Source of the DNA: Comamonadaceae bacterium
GTDB taxonomy: Bacteria > Pseudomonadota > Gammaproteobacteria > Burkholderiales > Burkholderiaceae_C
NCBI GenBank assembly: GCA_024642025.1
Contig: JAHEBY010000163.1
Location: 1 to 6,240, forward strand
Length of the DNA: 6,240 nucleotides
Direction of reading: 5' to 3'
Shown: positions 5,948 through 6,240 of the stretch, piece after piece
Numbering within the stretch: position 1 is the stretch's first letter
Layout of the letters: every line of letters starts with the position of its first letter
The notes under the pieces: generated by a model
The model's database searches: none
The model's input: the letters and a program-made list of their open reading frames with translations, nothing else
What the model was told of the DNA's origin: nothing
Program-made: the position numbers and the translations under genes

Positions 5948-6240
5948 ATGCTCAACAATTTTGACCGTCTCATCCGCATAGGCCTTTTGGTTTGCACAGT
6001 GCTGGGATGCGTTGCATGCGAGTCCATGCCGCAACAGGTCAAGGTCGATTTTGATGAAACCCATGCTGCCCAACCGATCTCGGCACCGCCAAGTCCGCCC
6101 GCTGGACCTGCAACTGGGAGCCTGTTTCATGCCGCCAGTTACCGGCCGGCGTTCGAGGATATACGTGCCCGGGCCGTTGGTGACACCGTAACGATCCAGA
6201 TTGTTGAAACGATCACCGCCAGCCAAAAGTCCTCATCATC
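5948..6240 (+). CDS. flgH: FlgH, flagellar L-ring lipoprotein, N-terminal part
   Basis: The first 97 codons of a gene cut by the right edge; the full protein is about 230 residues in Salmonella. FlgH forms the outer-membrane L-ring, a bushing around the distal rod, and is exported by Sec rather than the flagellar apparatus. Residues 7-24 (RLIRIGLLVCTVLGCVAC) form a lipoprotein signal peptide with candidate lipidated cysteines C21 (VLGC) and C24 (CVAC). C21 fits the lipobox better. A Pro-rich linker (43-55) precedes the family hallmark GSLFHAASYRPAFEDIRARA (57-76) and VGDTVTIQIVE (77-87), ending in a Ser-rich run at the edge. No in-frame alternative start was seen after the flgG stop, and no good Shine-Dalgarno precedes the ATG (only AAAAGAC), so translation may depend on coupling to flgG, 29 nt upstream. 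Confidence 0.96.
   Translation, partial: MLNNFDRLIRIGLLVCTVLGCVACESMPQQVKVDFDETHAAQPISAPPSPPAGPATGSLFHAASYRPAFEDIRARAVGDTVTIQIVETITASQKSSS

Noticed and set aside
1..6240. Search for an undescribed system, mobile element, CRISPR array, RNA gene or foreign insert.
   Set aside because: Apart from the flgA-flgB intergenic region, almost all the sequence is accounted for by known flagellar genes in a familiar order, with uniform composition, no repeats of note and no broken genes.

Overview
This window is an ordinary, well-preserved flagellar axial-structure locus from a motile Gram-negative bacterium, most likely a betaproteobacterium of the Burkholderiales and perhaps Comamonadaceae-like. That placement is an inference from three things: the gene order (flgN-flgM-flgA facing away from flgBCDEFGH), the moderate GC content, and FlgM/FlgE wording typical of that group. 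FlgH carries a lipoprotein signal for an outer-membrane L-ring, which confirms a diderm cell.

Layout. On the minus strand, reading right to left, are flgA (P-ring chaperone, stop at 556), flgM (anti-sigma-28 factor, 459 to 139) and the first 38 codons of a probable flgN (chaperone, running off the left edge). A near-perfect sigma-28 promoter lies on the minus strand at 502-528 in the flgA-flgM gap, so flgMN has its own late promoter. About 210-225 bp of non-coding DNA (roughly 1309-1520) separates flgA from the divergent plus-strand operon. It holds only weak promoter candidates. Rightwards the genes are flgB, flgC, flgD, flgE, flgF, flgG and the 5' part of flgH, all co-directional with short gaps (about 17-54 nt), and most have a clear Shine-Dalgarno sequence. 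This looks like one transcription unit.

How the genes work together. FlgB, FlgC, FlgF and FlgG build the proximal and distal rod. FlgD caps and guides hook assembly, FlgE is the hook subunit, FlgH is the L-ring lipoprotein, and FlgA helps FlgI form the P-ring in the periplasm. FlgM holds sigma-28 inactive until the hook-basal body is finished and FlgM is exported. FlgN is the chaperone for the hook-filament junction proteins FlgK and FlgL. The sigma-28 site before flgM fits this checkpoint as a feedback loop.

I found no RNA genes, mobile elements, CRISPR arrays, frameshifts or strong terminators, and no sign of an undescribed system. The points worth a second look are regulatory sites and start-codon choices.
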